From contig DATKKG010000017.1 of the NCBI GenBank assembly GCA_035543015.1, positions 1-64,000 on the forward strand: a DNA stretch of 64,000 nucleotides, written 5' to 3'. The notes beneath the pieces are model-generated. The model was not told the origin of the DNA, did no database searches, and saw only the letters and a program-made list of their open reading frames with translations. The translations under genes were made by a program, and so were the position numbers. Shown here in pieces: positions 7,946 to 16,598 of this stretch. Positions within the stretch are counted from its first letter, which is position 1; the number at the start of each line of letters is the position of its first letter. The DNA comes from DATKKG01 sp035543015 (GTDB taxonomy: Archaea; Thermoproteota; Nitrososphaeria; Conexivisphaerales; DTJL01).

Positions 7946-9199
7946 ATGTCCGAAAAGATCAATCCATGGCAGGTAGCTCTCGAACAACTCAAGTCCGCCG
8001 TCGACCTTCTTGGCGTAGACCCCGGTTACTACGCTATGCTCGCCAAACCTAAGAGGATACTTCAGGTTTCGGTACCAGTCAAGATGGACGACGGCTCGAT
8101 GAAGGTCTTTGAGGGCTTCAGAGTGCAGCATTCCGACGCAAGGGGGCCCTACAAGGGCGGCATCCGCTACCATCCCCAGGTCTCCCTGGACGAGGTGAAG
8201 GCCCTCTCCATGTGGATGACCTGGAAGACCGCGGTCGTGGACATCCCGCTGGGAGGAGGCAAGGGAGGGATAATCTGCGACACGAAGGCCATGTCCGAAG
8301 GCGAGGTCGAGCGCATGACAAGACGCTACGCCTACATGATCAGCGACATCATCGGCCCGTACGTCGACATTCCTGCGCCCGACGTCTACACCGAAGCCAA
8401 GCACATGGCGTGGATAATGGACACCTACAGCATCCTGAAGGGTCACATGGAGCCAGGCCTGATCACCGGCAAGCCGATCGCGCTGGGGGGAAGCCTTGGC
8501 AGGGGCCAGGCGACTTCGAGGGGCGTCGTGATCACCGCAGCGGCTGCGGCCAAGAAGCTGGACATGCCCCTGAAGGGAGCCAGAGTGACGGTCCAGGGGT
8601 ACGGGAACGCGGGAATGAACGCTGCGCTCCTGTTCCATGAAGACTATGGCTCGAAGGTGATCGCGGTGAGCGATTCCAAGGGCGGAATATACAACGCCGA
8701 CGGGTTGAACCCGATGAAGGTCCAGGAGCACAAGGAGAAGACCGGAAGCGTCATCAACTTCCCCGGGGCGAAGAACATCTCGAACGAAGAGCTCCTGATG
8801 ACGGATACCGACATCCTCGTTCCCGCGGCCCTCGAAGGCGTGCTCACGGCCAGGAACGCCAACGGCGTCAAGGCCAAGATCATCGCTGAGGCTGCAAACG
8901 GACCCTGCACACCGGAGGCCGACAGGGTCTTCCACGAGAAGAAGATCATACACATACCGGACATCCTCGCCAACGCCGGCGGAGTCACGGTAAGCTACTT
9001 CGAGTGGGTCCAGAACCTGCAGAGGTATGAGTGGACGGAGGCCGAAGTCAACAAGCGCCTGACTGAGAAGATGGTCGCGGCGTTCGACGCGACCTACGAC
9101 GCCAGCGCCAAGTACGACGTGGAGATGCGGCGCGGCGCGCTGACCCTTGCGGTGCAGAGGGTCATCGACGCCATGAAGCTTCGCGGCCTCTGGCCTTAG
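7946..9199 (+). CDS. gdhA: Glutamate dehydrogenase
   Basis: Reversibly deaminates glutamate to 2-oxoglutarate with NAD(P). The protein is 417 residues, the usual length for archaeal hexameric GDH. Visible elements are the substrate domain with GPYKGGIRYHP (residues 67-77), the catalytic lysine in PLGGGKGGI (Lys106), the conserved PAPDVYTE near 143, and the Rossmann motif VQGYGNAGMNAA near 215. Valine or leucine dehydrogenases share the fold, but the KGG catalytic motif and length favour GDH. The gene has its own TATA box and a T-run terminator. Confidence 0.93.
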   Translation: MSEKINPWQVALEQLKSAVDLLGVDPGYYAMLAKPKRILQVSVPVKMDDGSMKVFEGFRVQHSDARGPYKGGIRYHPQVSLDEVKALSMWMTWKTAVVDIPLGGGKGGIICDTKAMSEGEVERMTRRYAYMISDIIGPYVDIPAPDVYTEAKHMAWIMDTYSILKGHMEPGLITGKPIALGGSLGRGQATSRGVVITAAAAAKKLDMPLKGARVTVQGYGNAGMNAALLFHEDYGSKVIAVSDSKGGIYNADGLNPMKVQEHKEKTGSVINFPGAKNISNEELLMTDTDILVPAALEGVLTARNANGVKAKIIAEAANGPCTPEADRVFHEKKIIHIPDILANAGGVTVSYFEWVQNLQRYEWTEAEVNKRLTEKMVAAFDATYDASAKYDVEMRRGALTLAVQRVIDAMKLRGLWP

Positions 9200-9224
9200 T
9201 CGAGCGCCTCACATCAGGACCGCG

Positions 9225-9230
9225 TTTTTT
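9225..9230 (+). terminator. T-run terminator after gdhA
   Basis: Six T residues 25 bases after the gdhA stop, followed by a second T-rich patch (CATTTATTTC). Confidence 0.5.
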
Positions 9231-9353
9231 GCATTTATTTCAACTTCGTCGGGATAGCGTGGGGTTTGCCCTCATGCCACTCGCCGTTCGTGGTTTTTCC
9301 GCGACGCCATCCTTTTATTACGTCCAGCTGCGAGGGAGCTCCTGGTGCGACTG

Positions 9354-9668
9354 ATGCCCATAGATCCCGATTTCTCAAGGAACCGTCCGGCGGCGGGAGA
9401 GCACAACGGGCACAAGGTCTTCGGCCCGGTGGAGGCTCCCCAGAAGCTCGGCATTCATGGTTCAGTGGTTGCGGTCGACTTCGACCTCTGCAACGGCGAC
9501 AGCAAGTGCCTCGACATCTGTCCCGTATCCGTCTTTGAAATGATGGACACTCCTGGCAACCCCGTTTCGCCTAAGAAGGCCGACCCAATCAGGGAGAACG
9601 ACTGCATCTTCTGCATGGCCTGCGAGACCCAGTGCGAATACACGGCCATCAAGGTCACCCAGGCATAG
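9354..9668 (+). CDS. Zinc-containing dicluster ferredoxin
   Basis: Soluble electron carrier for 2-oxoacid:ferredoxin oxidoreductases and similar enzymes. From the ATG at 9354 the protein is 104 residues. The N-terminal extension has the zinc ligands of the Sulfolobus ferredoxin family: His17, His20, His35 and Asp77. Cluster I has Cys46-x2-Asp49-x2-Cys52-x3-Cys56, where Asp replaces the second Cys, as in Sulfolobus 3Fe-4S sites. Cluster II is Cys84, Cys87, Cys90, Cys94, but Cys94 is followed by Glu rather than the usual Pro. A GTG at 9345 is an alternative start; the mature N terminus of relatives (xIDP) favours 9354. TATA TTTTATTA lies at 9313. Confidence 0.92.
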   Translation: MPIDPDFSRNRPAAGEHNGHKVFGPVEAPQKLGIHGSVVAVDFDLCNGDSKCLDICPVSVFEMMDTPGNPVSPKKADPIRENDCIFCMACETQCEYTAIKVTQA

Positions 9669-9701
9669 CCCGAGCTGCTTCGGGGAGGCCTACGGAGTCG
9701 C

Positions 9702-10754
9702 CTACCGGATGATCTCCCAGCGTCCCTGATTGGCGTCGAGCTGCCCCTTGGTGTAGGCGTCCATCGGATGCTCCCTCTCGGGCACCTCCACCTCCTTCTG
9801 GACGTCGAACAGGGTCGTCGAGAAGTATCGCATGGCGTTGTCGTTGAAGAGGACGACCACCTTCCTGAGGTCGGGGTGGCGGCGCGCAACCTTCAGGGCG
9901 GCCACCAGGTTGGCCCCGGAGCTTATGCCTATCAGCAAGCCCTCCTCCTTCATCACGCGCTTGGTCATTGAGATGGCTTCTCCGGACGGCACGGTGACGA
10001 TGCCCGTCAGGATCGAGAGGTCCAGGTTCCTCGGCACGAAACCGTCGCCTATGCCCTCGATCGAGTGGGTCCCCCACCTCCGGTCCGCCAGCAGCGGCGC
10101 CTCCGAGGGCTCGGCGGCATAGAGCAGCACCTTCGGGTTCCTCTCGCGAAGGAAGCGCCCAATGCCGGTGATCGCGCCTCCCGTCCCCTGAGTTAGGACG
10201 ACGGCGTCGACCCCCCTGGCCGTCTGGTCCCATATCTCGGGCCCCGTCGTGTCGTAATGGGCCCTCGGGTTGTCCGGGTTGGAGAACTGGTCCGGGAACC
10301 AGTACCTCGCCGGCTCCTTCTTGGTCATCTCGGCGATCTTCTCCATGCACAGGTCTACGTCGCTCTCTCCGCCCGGCGTAGTGATCACTTCGCCGCCCAG
10401 GGCCTTCATGATCTTGCGCCGTTCTACACTCATGCCCTCCGGCATGACGATGGTGACACTGTAACCCAGGGCGCGCCCGACGAACACGCAGGCGATTCCC
10501 GCGTTGCCCGTGCTCGATTCCAGGATCTCCATCCCGGGCTTTAGGTCGCCGCGTTTGATGGCCTCGGTTATCATCCTGTAGTATATCCTGTCCTTGAGGC
10601 TCCCCGTCGGGTTCATGAACTCCAGCTTCGCGTAGATGGAGGGAACCACGCCCTCCGCCTCCGGGATGCGGTTCAGCCGGACAAGGGGGGTCCGTCCGAT
10701 GGCGTCGAGGACGCTGTCGAACGATGAGGCCGACTTGTTCCAGGAGATGGCCAA
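9702..10754 (-). CDS. Cysteine synthase family PLP enzyme
   Basis: A 350-residue fold-type II PLP enzyme. Lys54 in NPTGSLKDR is the expected Schiff-base lysine, ESSTGNAGIA binds the substrate carboxylate, and GTGGAITG is the phosphate-cup loop. It most likely makes cysteine from O-acetylserine or, as known in several archaea, from O-phosphoserine; cystathionine beta-synthase activity cannot be excluded. There is an unusual C-terminal tail (EHPMDAYTKGQLDANQ) after the catalytic domain. It has its own TATA (AGATAAATAC, about 10784-10794) and is not clearly in an operon. Confidence 0.85.
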   Translation of the reverse strand: MAISWNKSASSFDSVLDAIGRTPLVRLNRIPEAEGVVPSIYAKLEFMNPTGSLKDRIYYRMITEAIKRGDLKPGMEILESSTGNAGIACVFVGRALGYSVTIVMPEGMSVERRKIMKALGGEVITTPGGESDVDLCMEKIAEMTKKEPARYWFPDQFSNPDNPRAHYDTTGPEIWDQTARGVDAVVLTQGTGGAITGIGRFLRERNPKVLLYAAEPSEAPLLADRRWGTHSIEGIGDGFVPRNLDLSILTGIVTVPSGEAISMTKRVMKEEGLLIGISSGANLVAALKVARRHPDLRKVVVLFNDNAMRYFSTTLFDVQKEVEVPEREHPMDAYTKGQLDANQGRWEIIR

Positions 10755-10817
10755 TGTCTTTCGTCCCTTCGCAGAGCCTCGCGCGTATTTATCTGTTTGA
10801 CGCGTCCCGTTGGGGTT

Positions 10818-11105
10818 TCAGATGCTCCCGGCCTGGACTATGGAGTCCACGAGGTCCGAAGCGCTCAGTCCCACGAGCGTCCCCCTGGACCAGAAGATGG
10901 CTCCGGCGACCGCCTGGGCCACCTTCGTCCTGTCGAGGTCGACCCCTGTCAGAGCCTCCTCCATCGAGTCGATGAGACCTTCGGGATAGGCGAAGAACTC
11001 GCCGGAGATCTTGGCGCTCTCGATTCTCCCGCCCTCGCAGCGGACTTCGACTGAGTAGAGCTTCTCCCCTTCGTTCTTCTTTGTGACCTTCCCCAACTCC
11101 GTCAC
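10818..11105 (-). CDS. lplB: Lipoate-protein ligase accessory subunit LplB
   Basis: A 95-residue protein matching the C-terminal accessory domain of bacterial LplA, which archaea encode separately. Features include KLYSVEVRCEGGRIESAKISGEFFAYPEG at the start, followed by the helical IDSMEEALTG and VAQAVAG segments. It is needed with LplA to activate lipoate with ATP as lipoyl-AMP and transfer it to E2 or GcvH lysines. It overlaps the end of lplA by four bases, so the two are translated together. Confidence 0.8.
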   Translation of the reverse strand: MTELGKVTKKNEGEKLYSVEVRCEGGRIESAKISGEFFAYPEGLIDSMEEALTGVDLDRTKVAQAVAGAIFWSRGTLVGLSASDLVDSIVQAGSI

Positions 11106-11860
11106 CTGCTCCCGGTCCAGGCCGGGTCCAGGTAGCGCTTCTCGGCGTACATCCCGGCCGCGGCCGCTTCGTCCTTCGAAAGGACCCCTTCGACGAGCTC
11201 CACGCCCAGGGACTTGGAGAAGCCCCTGATCAGCTCGGCCCGGACCCTGTCCGCGCCCGCCTTAACGCCCTCAGAGGCGAGGGTGGTGACCCTGTCGGCC
11301 GGCGAACCCAGCGACCTTTCCTGCGTCTTCACGGCCGGAACCCTGAGCACCCGGAAGGCGACCTCCGTGTCCATCTCCATCAGCACGGTCCCGTGCTGCA
11401 GGACGGCGCCGTTCCTGCGGACCTGCGCGGAGCCGCTGATCTTCCTCCCCCTGACGACGACGTCGTTGATCGGCGCAAAGTCGGCGTCCAGCCCGAGGCT
11501 CCTCAGGGCCCATCCCACACCGCCGAGGAGGTACTCGAACGATGAAATGTAGTCGTGGGTCGGCAGCCCCTCCTCCGGCAGCACCACGGAGTAGGTCACT
11601 TCCCCCGACTCGCCGTGGAAGACGCTCCCTCCGCCGCTGATCCTCCTGACGACGTCCACCCCGAGCCGCCTGCAGGCCGCCAGGTCGACCGAATCGCGCA
11701 GGGCCTGGAATCGCCCTATGCTGACCGCGGAGGGCCTCCAGCCGTAGAGGCGGAGGGTCGGCCCGGAGCTCCCCGCTGCCACCGCGTCCAAGATGGCCTC
11801 GTCGGCTCCCATGTTGTGGCTGGCGTCCGCGCTGCCATCACGTATCAGGCGCCACCTCAT
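11102..11860 (-). CDS. lplA: Lipoate-protein ligase A catalytic subunit
   Basis: About 252 residues from the ATG at 11860, which overlaps the stop of the upstream radical SAM gene (ATGA); upstream in-frame starts would run deep into that gene. The lipoate-binding motif RRISGGGSVFHGESG is intact, and GRKISGSAQVR carries the lysine that contacts the adenylate. It works with LplB (next gene) to attach lipoate to acyl-carrier subunits of 2-oxoacid dehydrogenases or the glycine cleavage system. The position between LplB and a LipS-like enzyme supports the call. Confidence 0.88.
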   Translation of the reverse strand: MRWRLIRDGSADASHNMGADEAILDAVAAGSSGPTLRLYGWRPSAVSIGRFQALRDSVDLAACRRLGVDVVRRISGGGSVFHGESGEVTYSVVLPEEGLPTHDYISSFEYLLGGVGWALRSLGLDADFAPINDVVVRGRKISGSAQVRRNGAVLQHGTVLMEMDTEVAFRVLRVPAVKTQERSLGSPADRVTTLASEGVKAGADRVRAELIRGFSKSLGVELVEGVLSKDEAAAAGMYAEKRYLDPAWTGSR

Positions 11861-12792
11861 CCCGATCCCACCGCCCGCAGCGAGGGCAAGTTGTACAGGG
11901 GCCCCCTCGCCCTTTCGTTGTAGAATGGCCTGTTGCAGTCGGGGCACCCGGTCGTACGGAAGGGCTCTTCGCTGTCCGCCAGCTCGGCGATGCCGCCGAT
12001 CCCCACTACCTCGCTCAGGTCCCCGCCCGAGAAGACGAAGTTGGCCGGCGCTGCGCCCTTCTCGAATATGAGATGCCTGGCCAGCTGGATCCGCCTGTAG
12101 CGCGACAGCTCAGGCGGCGCGGAGCCCTCGATGTTGAGGCCGGGCACGGAAGTGAACGAATGGAGCGCCACGGAGACACCCAGCTCCCGGAAATCGAAGA
12201 GGAACCTCACCGCTTCTTCGTCGTTTTCGCCAAGGCCGACGATGAGGTAGGTGTAGACGTTGCCCCTGCCGAAGACCTCCACCGCTTCGCGGATCGAGGC
12301 GACGTGCCGCTCCCACCTGTAGAAGCCGCCCCTTCCCTTGTGCTTGATGAACAGGACGGGGGTCGCTGCGTCCATGGGTATCGTGATCTTGTCGGCTCCA
12401 CAGTCCTTCAGCCTTTGGTAGTTGCCGCGCCCAATCGGCATTATCGACACGGACACCGGGATCCTGCCTCTCAGGGCTTCCAGAAGGGCGCATGTGTCCC
12501 GCAGGAATCCAGGGTAGTTGACGACCTGCAGGCAGGCCCGGCGGAACACTTCGCTGGACGAGAGGGCGGCGGCAACCACATCCAGCTCGTACGGCCTCCA
12601 TCTTACCCTTGACAGGTAATCGGGGGAGCTGGCCGAGGACGAAGCGAGAGTGCAGAAGCTGCAGTCCGCGAGGCACTTCCCGCCCTCAAGGGTGCTGTAG
12701 GTCATCAAGTAGGCGGTCCTGAGCGGGGCGTCAACGCGTCCCCTGGCGAGTCCCAGGACGATGGCCGTCGCGTCGGAGACGCGTACCTTCAT
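11857..12792 (-). CDS. Radical SAM protein, probable lipoyl synthase subunit (LipS type)
   Basis: A 311-residue radical SAM enzyme. The cluster-binding cysteines are Cys40-x3-Cys44-x2-Cys47 (CLADCSFC). A C-terminal motif TTGCPDCNRPFYNER could hold an auxiliary iron-sulfur cluster. Archaea lacking LipA use a two-protein lipoyl synthase, LipS1/LipS2, each a radical SAM protein; coupling to lplA and lplB suggests this is one of the two. The second subunit is not in the window. The TATA AATATAATGC at about 12812-12822 lies so close to the ATG that the mRNA may be leaderless. Biotin-synthase-like activity is the alternative. Confidence 0.65.
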   Translation of the reverse strand: MKVRVSDATAIVLGLARGRVDAPLRTAYLMTYSTLEGGKCLADCSFCTLASSSASSPDYLSRVRWRPYELDVVAAALSSSEVFRRACLQVVNYPGFLRDTCALLEALRGRIPVSVSIMPIGRGNYQRLKDCGADKITIPMDAATPVLFIKHKGRGGFYRWERHVASIREAVEVFGRGNVYTYLIVGLGENDEEAVRFLFDFRELGVSVALHSFTSVPGLNIEGSAPPELSRYRRIQLARHLIFEKGAAPANFVFSGGDLSEVVGIGGIAELADSEEPFRTTGCPDCNRPFYNERARGPLYNLPSLRAVGSG

Positions 12793-12890
12793 TGGTCAGC
12801 AGGATTGGAACCGCATTATATTAGCTGAGCTGATGGAGGCGTCCGGACCGTCCGGTTGCCCCCCGGTTGGAATAGCGGAAAAGAAGCTTC

Positions 12891-13790
12891 CTACTGGAGC
12901 GGCTGCTGGGACCTGACCAGCTCCACATACCTGGCGAGCCCTTGCTCGAAGGGTATCTTGGGTGTCCATTGCAGGAGGCCCTTCGCCTTGTCGATGTTGA
13001 TCCGGACGCCCTTGAAGTCGCCGGGGCGGGGGGCCTGGTTCTCGACCTTTACCTTGCCGAGGAGCTTGTTCAGGTTCGTCACGATATCGAGTATCGTCAC
13101 GAACCTATCTCCGGCCAGGTTGAAGATCTGGTTCTTGCCTGCGTCCTTCAGCGCGTCGACGTTGCCTTCGGCGAGGTCCTCCACGTGGATGAAACACCTC
13201 CCCTGGCTGCCGTCGCCGAACAGGGTGATAGCCTCACCCCTGAGCGCCCTGCGGGTGAAGGCCGAGATGGCCATGTTGCCCCTCATCCTGGGCCCGTAGG
13301 GGATGTCATATCGCAGGATGGTGAAAGGCAGACCGTAGACCTTGTTCCAGGCCTGAAGGAGGTGCTCCTGGCCGATCTTGGTCTTCGTGTAGATCGAGTC
13401 GGGAGCAGGAAGCGGGTGGTCTTCCGTCACCTCGCCTTCGGCCCTTCCGTAGACCCAGGTCGAGGAGGCCAGGACGACGCGGTCCACTTCCTTGGCCGTT
13501 GCCGCCTTCAGGAGGTTGACCGTGCCTACTTCGTTGACCTGGACGCAGAGCTCGGGCGACTGGAGCGCGACGTTGACGTCGGCGACGGCCGCGAGGTGGA
13601 TGACGAAATCGGCGTCGGTCATGGCGTTCAGGAGATCGTCCTTGTTCAGGAGGTCTCCGTTGAACCATTCGACGTCATCGCGGAGGGGCTTCGCCTTGTC
13701 GAAGACCCTCACATCGTACTTCCGGTCCCTGAGCTTGTCCACGACGTGGCTGCCTATGAAGCCTGAGCCGCCCGTAACGAGCACGACCAA
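12891..13790 (-). CDS. NAD-dependent nucleotide-sugar epimerase/dehydratase
   Basis: A 299-residue extended short-chain dehydrogenase. The NAD motif is VTGGSGFIGSHV at residues 5-16, and the active-site pair Y-x3-K is in IYTKTKIGQ. It acts on a UDP- or dTDP-sugar, but motifs do not fix which. It is the last gene of a three-gene cluster with a DegT aminotransferase (15 bases upstream) and a GT4 glycosyltransferase, so it probably helps build an amino-sugar for a surface glycan. Confidence 0.85.
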   Translation of the reverse strand: MVVLVTGGSGFIGSHVVDKLRDRKYDVRVFDKAKPLRDDVEWFNGDLLNKDDLLNAMTDADFVIHLAAVADVNVALQSPELCVQVNEVGTVNLLKAATAKEVDRVVLASSTWVYGRAEGEVTEDHPLPAPDSIYTKTKIGQEHLLQAWNKVYGLPFTILRYDIPYGPRMRGNMAISAFTRRALRGEAITLFGDGSQGRCFIHVEDLAEGNVDALKDAGKNQIFNLAGDRFVTILDIVTNLNKLLGKVKVENQAPRPGDFKGVRINIDKAKGLLQWTPKIPFEQGLARYVELVRSQQPLQ

Positions 13791-13805
13791 TCTTCGAGCA
13801 CGCCC

Positions 13806-14933
13806 CTAGGCCAGCACCTGCTGGACCATATTCACCACGTAGTGCGCCTCTTCCTCCTTGAGGGAGGTGAACATGGGAAGTTCGACCATCCTTGAACAGA
13901 CGTCCTCCGCGACCGGGAAGTCGCCTGGCTTGACGCCGAGGAGCCGCTGGTAGACGGGCTGCATGTGCAGCGGCGGAGAGTAGACCTCGCCACCGCACTT
14001 GACTCCCTTCTCCCTCAGCTTGAGCTTGAAGGAGTCGCGATCGATGCCCCTGTCGAGCATCGCCGTGTACTTGTAGTAGTTGTTCACGCTCCACTCGAAG
14101 CGCTTCTGCGGCTTTATCCCCGTGACCTTGGCCAGCCCGACGTCGTAGATCTCTGCCAGCTTGTTCCTGACGGCGATCATCCACTCGAGGCGCCTCAGCT
14201 GCGTTATCCCTATGGCGGCGCTTATCTCGTTCATCCGCCAGTTGTACCCCAGCTCGATGATGGTGTTGCTGTTGAAGCTCTCCTTCCCCTGGTCTCGGAA
14301 GACCCTGCACCTGTTGGCGATGCTTTCGTCGTTGGTGGTGATCATGCCCCCTTCTCCCGTGGTCATGACCTTGGTGGGGTAGAAGCTGAAGGAACCCGCG
14401 TCCCCGAAGGAGCCAGCCTTCACGCCCTGGTAGCTTGAGCCGTGGGCGTGGGCGGCGTCCTCCACCAGGAACATCTTGCTGTCCTTGGCCAGCTTGGCCA
14501 GCTCGGGCGTGTCGGGGGATACGAGGCCCCCGATGTGGACCATCAGAATGCCCCTCGTCCTGCTCGTCAGCTTCGGGGCGACCGTCTGGAGATCGAGAGT
14601 GAGGGTCTCGGGGTTGACGTCCGCCAGCACCGGCTTGCCTCCGGCGAAGAAGACAGCCGCCGCCGTGGCAGTGAAGGTGTTGGTCGGGACTATGACCTCG
14701 TCCCCGGGGTTCAGCTTGATGGCTCTCAACGCGATCTCAATCGCGCTGGTGCCGGAGTTCACCGCTATCGCGTACTTGACTCCATGCATCATGGCGTACT
14801 CCTCCTCGAACCTCTTCGTGTAGCTGCCGAGAGTGAGCATGCCAGACTTCAGAATGGTCTCAGTGTCTGCCTTTATCTGATCTATGTCCTCCTGGGGGAA
14901 GTAGGGCTTCACCGGAGGTATGGAATAGCTCAT
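13806..14933 (-). CDS. DegT/DnrJ/EryC1-family sugar aminotransferase
   Basis: A 375-residue PLP enzyme that aminates a keto nucleotide sugar. VNSGTSAIEIALRA binds the cofactor phosphate, EDAAHAHGSSYQG carries the PLP-ring Asp, and the Schiff-base lysine is in SFYPTKVMTTGEGG. Length matches the family. It sits between the glycosyltransferase at 14966 and the epimerase at 12891 on the same strand with short gaps, suggesting one pathway: make a keto sugar, aminate it, then transfer it. Confidence 0.9.
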   Translation of the reverse strand: MSYSIPPVKPYFPQEDIDQIKADTETILKSGMLTLGSYTKRFEEEYAMMHGVKYAIAVNSGTSAIEIALRAIKLNPGDEVIVPTNTFTATAAAVFFAGGKPVLADVNPETLTLDLQTVAPKLTSRTRGILMVHIGGLVSPDTPELAKLAKDSKMFLVEDAAHAHGSSYQGVKAGSFGDAGSFSFYPTKVMTTGEGGMITTNDESIANRCRVFRDQGKESFNSNTIIELGYNWRMNEISAAIGITQLRRLEWMIAVRNKLAEIYDVGLAKVTGIKPQKRFEWSVNNYYKYTAMLDRGIDRDSFKLKLREKGVKCGGEVYSPPLHMQPVYQRLLGVKPGDFPVAEDVCSRMVELPMFTSLKEEEAHYVVNMVQQVLA

Positions 14934-14965
14934 GGAATGGGGTTCTTTTCGAATGGGCTATAAGC

Positions 14966-16102
14966 TTAGTGGCTAGGGGCCCTGGCCATCCCTTCGATCG
15001 CTTCCACGAAGATCTGAGAGTTCCTCTTCCAGTCGGCCCTCTTCGCCACCTCCTCCCGTGCCGCCAGGCCCAGGCTCTCCCTCTCCTTTCGGCTGCGGGC
15101 CAGCTTCAGGATCTTCTGGGCCAGGGCGGCCGGATCCCCCTTCCGGAAGACCAGCCCGTCCGACCCTTCCGTGATCCATTCGAGGTTCCCGGGTATGTCG
15201 GAAACGACGGCCGGAAGCCCCAGCGCCATGGCCTCCAGGAGGCTGGCGGACGCGCCGTCGGAGACCGAGGTCGACACGTAGATGTCGGAGGCCGCGGTGT
15301 AGCGGGCGAGATCCTCCCTGTCGACCCATCCAAGGAGCCTGAAGCTGTCTCCCATCCCAAGGGACGAAATCAGTTCCCTGAGCGAGGGGGTCAGCTTCCC
15401 CTGGCCCGCCATCGCGAACTTGACGCGGGGCTCCTCCTTCAGGACCAGAGACGCGGCCCTGACGAAGACGTCGGGCGCGTACACCCAATCATGGCGGCGG
15501 TTCCACATCACAACGATGTCATCTTCGTCCGCCCCTAGGTACTCCCGCGCCCTTTCCCTGTCCACTTTGAGGCTGAAGTACGGCGTCAGGTCGATCCAGG
15601 GGAACTCGACTATTGAGGACCTCCTGCACCCCAGGGCGATCGCGGCCCTGGCCTGCACGTCGCTGTCGAGGAACACTCTTGATGCGTGCCTGAGGGCGCT
15701 CTCCGCGAAGGCTCTCACAGGCAGGTACCTGGGCTGGATGAGGACGTCGGAACCCCACACGAGCAGCCCGTAGGGGTCAACGCCAGCCGCCGAAGCGTAG
15801 AACCCATAGCTTGTGGCCCAGCACGCCAGCGTGACGTCCGGGTCCACCTCCTGGACCTCTGCTGCGAAGAAAGGTATCCTGAACGGGGTCAGGGCCAGGC
15901 GCCTCACGGTGTCGTGAGATTCCATTTCGATCGGGAAGTCCTTCATGACCCGGACCCTCACACCCGTGGTTCTTCGTATCCTTTCGGCGCCGGACCTGCT
16001 GAACGTGGAGAAGGTCACGTCGTAGCGGTCCTTCAGGAAGTCAAGGAAGAAGTCGTCGTAGAGGCTCTTTCCTTCGTGGAAGTAAAGAAGCCTGCGTTTC
16101 AT
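14966..16102 (-). CDS. Glycosyltransferase family 4
   Basis: A 378-residue GT-B enzyme. The C-terminal half has the GT4 donor-binding signature: VMWNRRHDWVY, RLLGWVDREDLARYTAASDIYVSTSVSDG, then SLLEAMALGLPAVVSDIPG, with the E of the EAMALG loop. It is the first gene of the minus-strand glycan cluster; a TATA-like CCTTAAAGG lies at 16136-16145. The N-terminal half is less conserved and determines the acceptor, which is unknown. Confidence 0.85.
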   Translation of the reverse strand: MKRRLLYFHEGKSLYDDFFLDFLKDRYDVTFSTFSRSGAERIRRTTGVRVRVMKDFPIEMESHDTVRRLALTPFRIPFFAAEVQEVDPDVTLACWATSYGFYASAAGVDPYGLLVWGSDVLIQPRYLPVRAFAESALRHASRVFLDSDVQARAAIALGCRRSSIVEFPWIDLTPYFSLKVDRERAREYLGADEDDIVVMWNRRHDWVYAPDVFVRAASLVLKEEPRVKFAMAGQGKLTPSLRELISSLGMGDSFRLLGWVDREDLARYTAASDIYVSTSVSDGASASLLEAMALGLPAVVSDIPGNLEWITEGSDGLVFRKGDPAALAQKILKLARSRKERESLGLAAREEVAKRADWKRNSQIFVEAIEGMARAPSH

Positions 16103-16205
16103 CGACCTCTCCTTCGAGGTGCCTTCTGACGCTCGCGCCTTTAAGGGTTCTTGGTGCCTAGACTTATATCGCCGTCTTGTCGAGACAGAGGTCGGCAGCT
16201 TGAAG

Positions 16206-16598
16206 ATGTGTGACCACGACTTCCTCTTTGGCGGAGCCGTTCAGCTCTACGTTAAGGGCGACCTAGCGGGCGTGGTCGACGTCTTCGCCTGTTCGAAGTG
16301 CGGGGCGAACGACGTAGTCGTGAAGAAAGCAGGCTTCAAACCCGACACCTGGTTCGGCTTCAGGCCCACGACTCCGGGGCAGGTCAGGTACGTCCTCGTC
16401 TGCAAGGACAGGGAGAAGGTGGACTGGCAGGTGATCTCGTTGGAGCCTCCCACGATGTTCGTCCACGACTGCGCCCCGGCTGGCAGGTCCCTCGCGATCA
16501 GGGTCAGGAACGACCTGTCGATAGAGCCGGAGGGGACCCTGAACCATGACCTGGTACCGCTGGTCGAGAACATCGACCGCCCTCTGAGCTTGGCCTAG
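16206..16598 (+). CDS. Hypothetical protein with CxxC motif
   Basis: About 130 residues from the ATG at 16206 (a TTG at 16200 is also possible), preceded by a good TATA (CTTATAT, 16163-16169). It starts MCDHDFLFGG and has one CSKCG pair near residue 29, like half of a zinc ribbon, with further Cys/His residues (VCKD, VHDC) that could complete a metal site. The rest is mixed beta-strand-like sequence. No family recognised. It converges on herA, with the two stops overlapping by a few bases. Confidence 0.65.
   Translation: MCDHDFLFGGAVQLYVKGDLAGVVDVFACSKCGANDVVVKKAGFKPDTWFGFRPTTPGQVRYVLVCKDREKVDWQVISLEPPTMFVHDCAPAGRSLAIRVRNDLSIEPEGTLNHDLVPLVENIDRPLSLA

Noticed and set aside
7907..8953. Minus-strand frame of 348 codons opposite gdhA
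   Set aside because: Shadow of GDH; no recognisable domain.
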